Assembly (NCBI GenBank): GCA_021810175.1
Contig: JAJZJJ010000218.1
Span: forward strand, 1 to 5,926
Source: Acidobacteriota bacterium
GTDB lineage: Bacteria > Acidobacteriota > Terriglobia > Terriglobales > Acidobacteriaceae
DNA: 5,926 nucleotides
Direction of reading: 5' to 3'
Shown here: positions 4,074-5,926 of the stretch, in pieces
How the letters are laid out: every line of letters starts with the position of its first letter
How positions within the stretch are numbered: position 1 is the stretch's first letter
Notes under the pieces: model-generated
What the model was told of the DNA's origin: nothing
Seen by the model: only the letters and a program-made list of their open reading frames with translations
Databases searched by the model: none
Made by a program: the position numbers and the translations under genes

Positions 4074-5926
4074 GTGAACGAGTTGAGACGGATTGCGGTT
4101 CAGGATGGGTCGGAGCGGGCGGAGGGATTTCTTCTGCATGCCGAAAACTCTCTGCGAACCTCGGTGGAACAGGCGCGCCAAACCGCTCACCGAGCCGCCG
4201 AGAAGCTGCTTGCCCTCCAGCACAGCGACGGTTACTGGGCAGGCGACCTGACCGCCGACTCCACCCTGCAATCGGACTACATCCTGATGCAGATGTGGCT
4301 CTATCCGGCCGCGGCCGACGGCAGCTGGAACCCTCCCACCATGGACCGCGTCCGCAAAGCCGCCCGCGCCATACTCGACTCCCAGCGCGAAGACGGCGGC
4401 TGGAACATCTACGAGCCGGGCCCCTCCGAAATCAACGCGACAGTCCGCGCCTACTCCATGCTCAAGCTCACCGGCATGGACCCCGAAGACGAGCGCATGG
4501 CGAAGGCCCGCGCCCTCATCCTCAAAATGGGCGGCATTCAGGAGTGCAACAGTTACACCCGCATCAACCTGAGCCTCTTCGACCTGTTTCCCCGCAGGTA
4601 CTGCCCGACCATCCCGCCCGAAATCATGATCATCCCCGGCAACGTGCTCTACGAGATGTCCTCGTGGACCCGGACGATCATTGTGCCGCTTTCCATCGTG
4701 CAGGCCATGGGCCGGCCGCGGCCGGTGCCAGGCCGCATGAACATCGACGAGCTCATCCATCCCAGCCGCCGCCTGGCGCTGCATCGCCGCGACCGCATCG
4801 CCAACGTCTTCGTGCAGGCGGACAAAATCTTCAAGCGCTGGGAGCGCCAGAACGTGAAGAAGATCCGCGGCCACGCCATTCGCGAGGCGGAGAAGTGGAT
4901 GGTGAGCCGCATGCACCACAGCGAGGGTCTGGGCGCCATCTATCCCTCCATCATGTACTCCATCATGGCCATGGACGTCCTCGGCTACGAGCGCGACCAC
5001 CCCGATTTTGAAAAGGCCATGCGCGACTTCGACGGCCTCATGCTGGAGAGCGGCGAGTCCCTCATCTTTCAGCCGGCCAAGTCTCCCGTGTGGGATACCG
5101 CCATCGCCGCCTTCGCCCTGGGCGAAATGGGCGAGCGCGACCGCCCGGAGATGACCCGCGCCGCCGACTGGCTCCTCGATAAGGAGATTCGCCGCAAGGG
5201 AGACTGGTCGGCCAAGCGCCCCGATCTCACCCCCTCGGGCTGGGTCTTTGAATTTGCCAACGAATTTTATCCGGACATCGACGACACGGCCATGGTGCTG
5301 CTGACCCTCCTGCACGCAAAGGCCAGCGACCCCGAGCGCCAGGCGCGCGCCGAAACGCGGGCCGTGAACTGGCTGCTCGGCATGCAAAGCTCCGACGGCG
5401 GCTGGGCGGCCTTCGACGTGGACAACAACTGGCAAATCCTCAACCAGGTGCCCTTTGCCGACCACAACGCCATGCTCGACCCCACCTGTCCTGACATCAG
5501 CGGACGCGTTCTGGAGTCGCTCTGCCGCAGGGGCTTCGACTATGCCCATCCCGCCATCGACCGCGCCATCCGCTATCTGCTCGGCCAGCAGGAGGCGAAC
5601 GGCAGCTGGTACGGCCGCTGGGGCGTCAATTACATCTACGGAACGTTTCTGGCGCTGCGTGGTCTGGCGGCCTCCAGGTCTCCCATGGCCGCCGAGGCGA
5701 TCGCGCGCGGCGCACACTGGCTGCGCGAAGTCCAGAATCCCGACGGAGGCTGGGGCGAAAGCTGCCTGGGATACAGCACCGGCCGCTATGAGCGTGCCGA
5801 CAGCACGCCCTCGCAAACCGCCTGGGCGGTTCTGGGACTGATCGCGGCGGGCGGTCTCCGAACCAACGCCGTCGCCGACGGCATCCGCTGGCTCGCCGAA
5901 AAGCAGCGCCCCGACGGCGCCTGGGA
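4074..5926 (+). CDS. shc: Squalene-hopene cyclase, C-terminus cut by window edge
   Basis: This enzyme cyclises squalene to hopene/hopanol, the committed step of hopanoid synthesis, as a monotopic membrane enzyme. The visible 617 residues span nearly the whole family length. The catalytic DXDD motif is D401-I-D403-D404 within YPDIDDTAMV. QW repeats are at Q49-W55, Q104-W110, Q438-W444, Q506-W512, Q554-W560 and Q611-W617, with a degenerate one near SEGLGAIYPS. Other hallmarks are SPVWDT (W340), SGWVFEF, GRWGVNYIYGT, QNPDGGWGESC and STPSQTAWAVLGL. The last 40-50 residues, including the aromatic pocket after QRPDGxWD, lie outside. I start at GTG 4074, which has AGGCGG before it; ATG 4023 would add 17 residues of AT-rich, repeat-derived sequence. 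No other hopanoid (hpn) gene is visible upstream. Confidence 0.98.
   Translation, partial: MNELRRIAVQDGSERAEGFLLHAENSLRTSVEQARQTAHRAAEKLLALQHSDGYWAGDLTADSTLQSDYILMQMWLYPAAADGSWNPPTMDRVRKAARAILDSQREDGGWNIYEPGPSEINATVRAYSMLKLTGMDPEDERMAKARALILKMGGIQECNSYTRINLSLFDLFPRRYCPTIPPEIMIIPGNVLYEMSSWTRTIIVPLSIVQAMGRPRPVPGRMNIDELIHPSRRLALHRRDRIANVFVQADKIFKRWERQNVKKIRGHAIREAEKWMVSRMHHSEGLGAIYPSIMYSIMAMDVLGYERDHPDFEKAMRDFDGLMLESGESLIFQPAKSPVWDTAIAAFALGEMGERDRPEMTRAADWLLDKEIRRKGDWSAKRPDLTPSGWVFEFANEFYPDIDDTAMVLLTLLHAKASDPERQARAETRAVNWLLGMQSSDGGWAAFDVDNNWQILNQVPFADHNAMLDPTCPDISGRVLESLCRRGFDYAHPAIDRAIRYLLGQQEANGSWYGRWGVNYIYGTFLALRGLAASRSPMAAEAIARGAHWLREVQNPDGGWGESCLGYSTGRYERADSTPSQTAWAVLGLIAAGGLRTNAVADGIRWLAEKQRPDGAW

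Noticed and set aside
3903..5816. A 637-codon open frame antisense to shc
   Set aside because: It mirrors the shc reading frame in GC-rich DNA, where stop codons are rare in the antisense frame. Its translation is low-complexity Ala/Gly/His/Val-rich with no recognisable domain, while the sense strand encodes an unmistakable Shc.

Overview
The window is GC-rich DNA with densely packed bacterial genes on both strands. I read five protein genes, two of them cut by the window edges. Squalene-hopene cyclase, a secreted YceI protein and a DoxX-like membrane protein, together with strong G/C bias at third codon positions, suggest a hopanoid-making bacterium. An Acidobacteriota (Terriglobia-like) host is my best guess. 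It is inferred from the look of the proteins and not proven by any marker gene.

Layout. Positions 1-2065 hold a leftward pair: a phospholipase D-superfamily (cardiolipin synthase-like) gene at 593-2065, followed 44 bp downstream by an endonuclease/exonuclease/phosphatase (EEP) family gene that runs off the left edge. The same two families sit together in E. coli as ybhP-clsB(ybhO), in the opposite order. Positions 2066-2238 are a divergent intergenic region. A rightward gene at 2239-3057 encodes an eight-helix DoxX-like membrane protein. It converges on a leftward yceI-type gene (3122-3700), and a hairpin at 3073-3093 between them probably terminates both. Positions 3701-4073 form a 373 bp divergent regulatory region. 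From 4074 to the right edge is shc, squalene-hopene cyclase, missing roughly its last 40-50 residues.

Functional theme. Most of the genes concern the cell envelope and its lipids: cardiolipin or other phosphatidyl transfer (PLD protein), hopanoid synthesis (Shc), a probable periplasmic isoprenoid/lipid-binding lipocalin-like protein (YceI), and a polytopic membrane protein. Whether they are co-regulated cannot be told from the sequence.

The most notable non-coding structure is between yceI and shc. Two AT-rich inverted repeats, each built from AAAACC and GGTTTT arms, lie exactly 63 bp apart (six helical turns) on either side of a possible extended -10 element. A third AAAACC arm creates an alternative pairing close to the shc start. 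This looks like a paired operator or a leader-RNA switch for hopanoid synthesis, but it is unproven. I did not find a CRISPR array, tRNA, rRNA, transposon or evident new multi-gene system.
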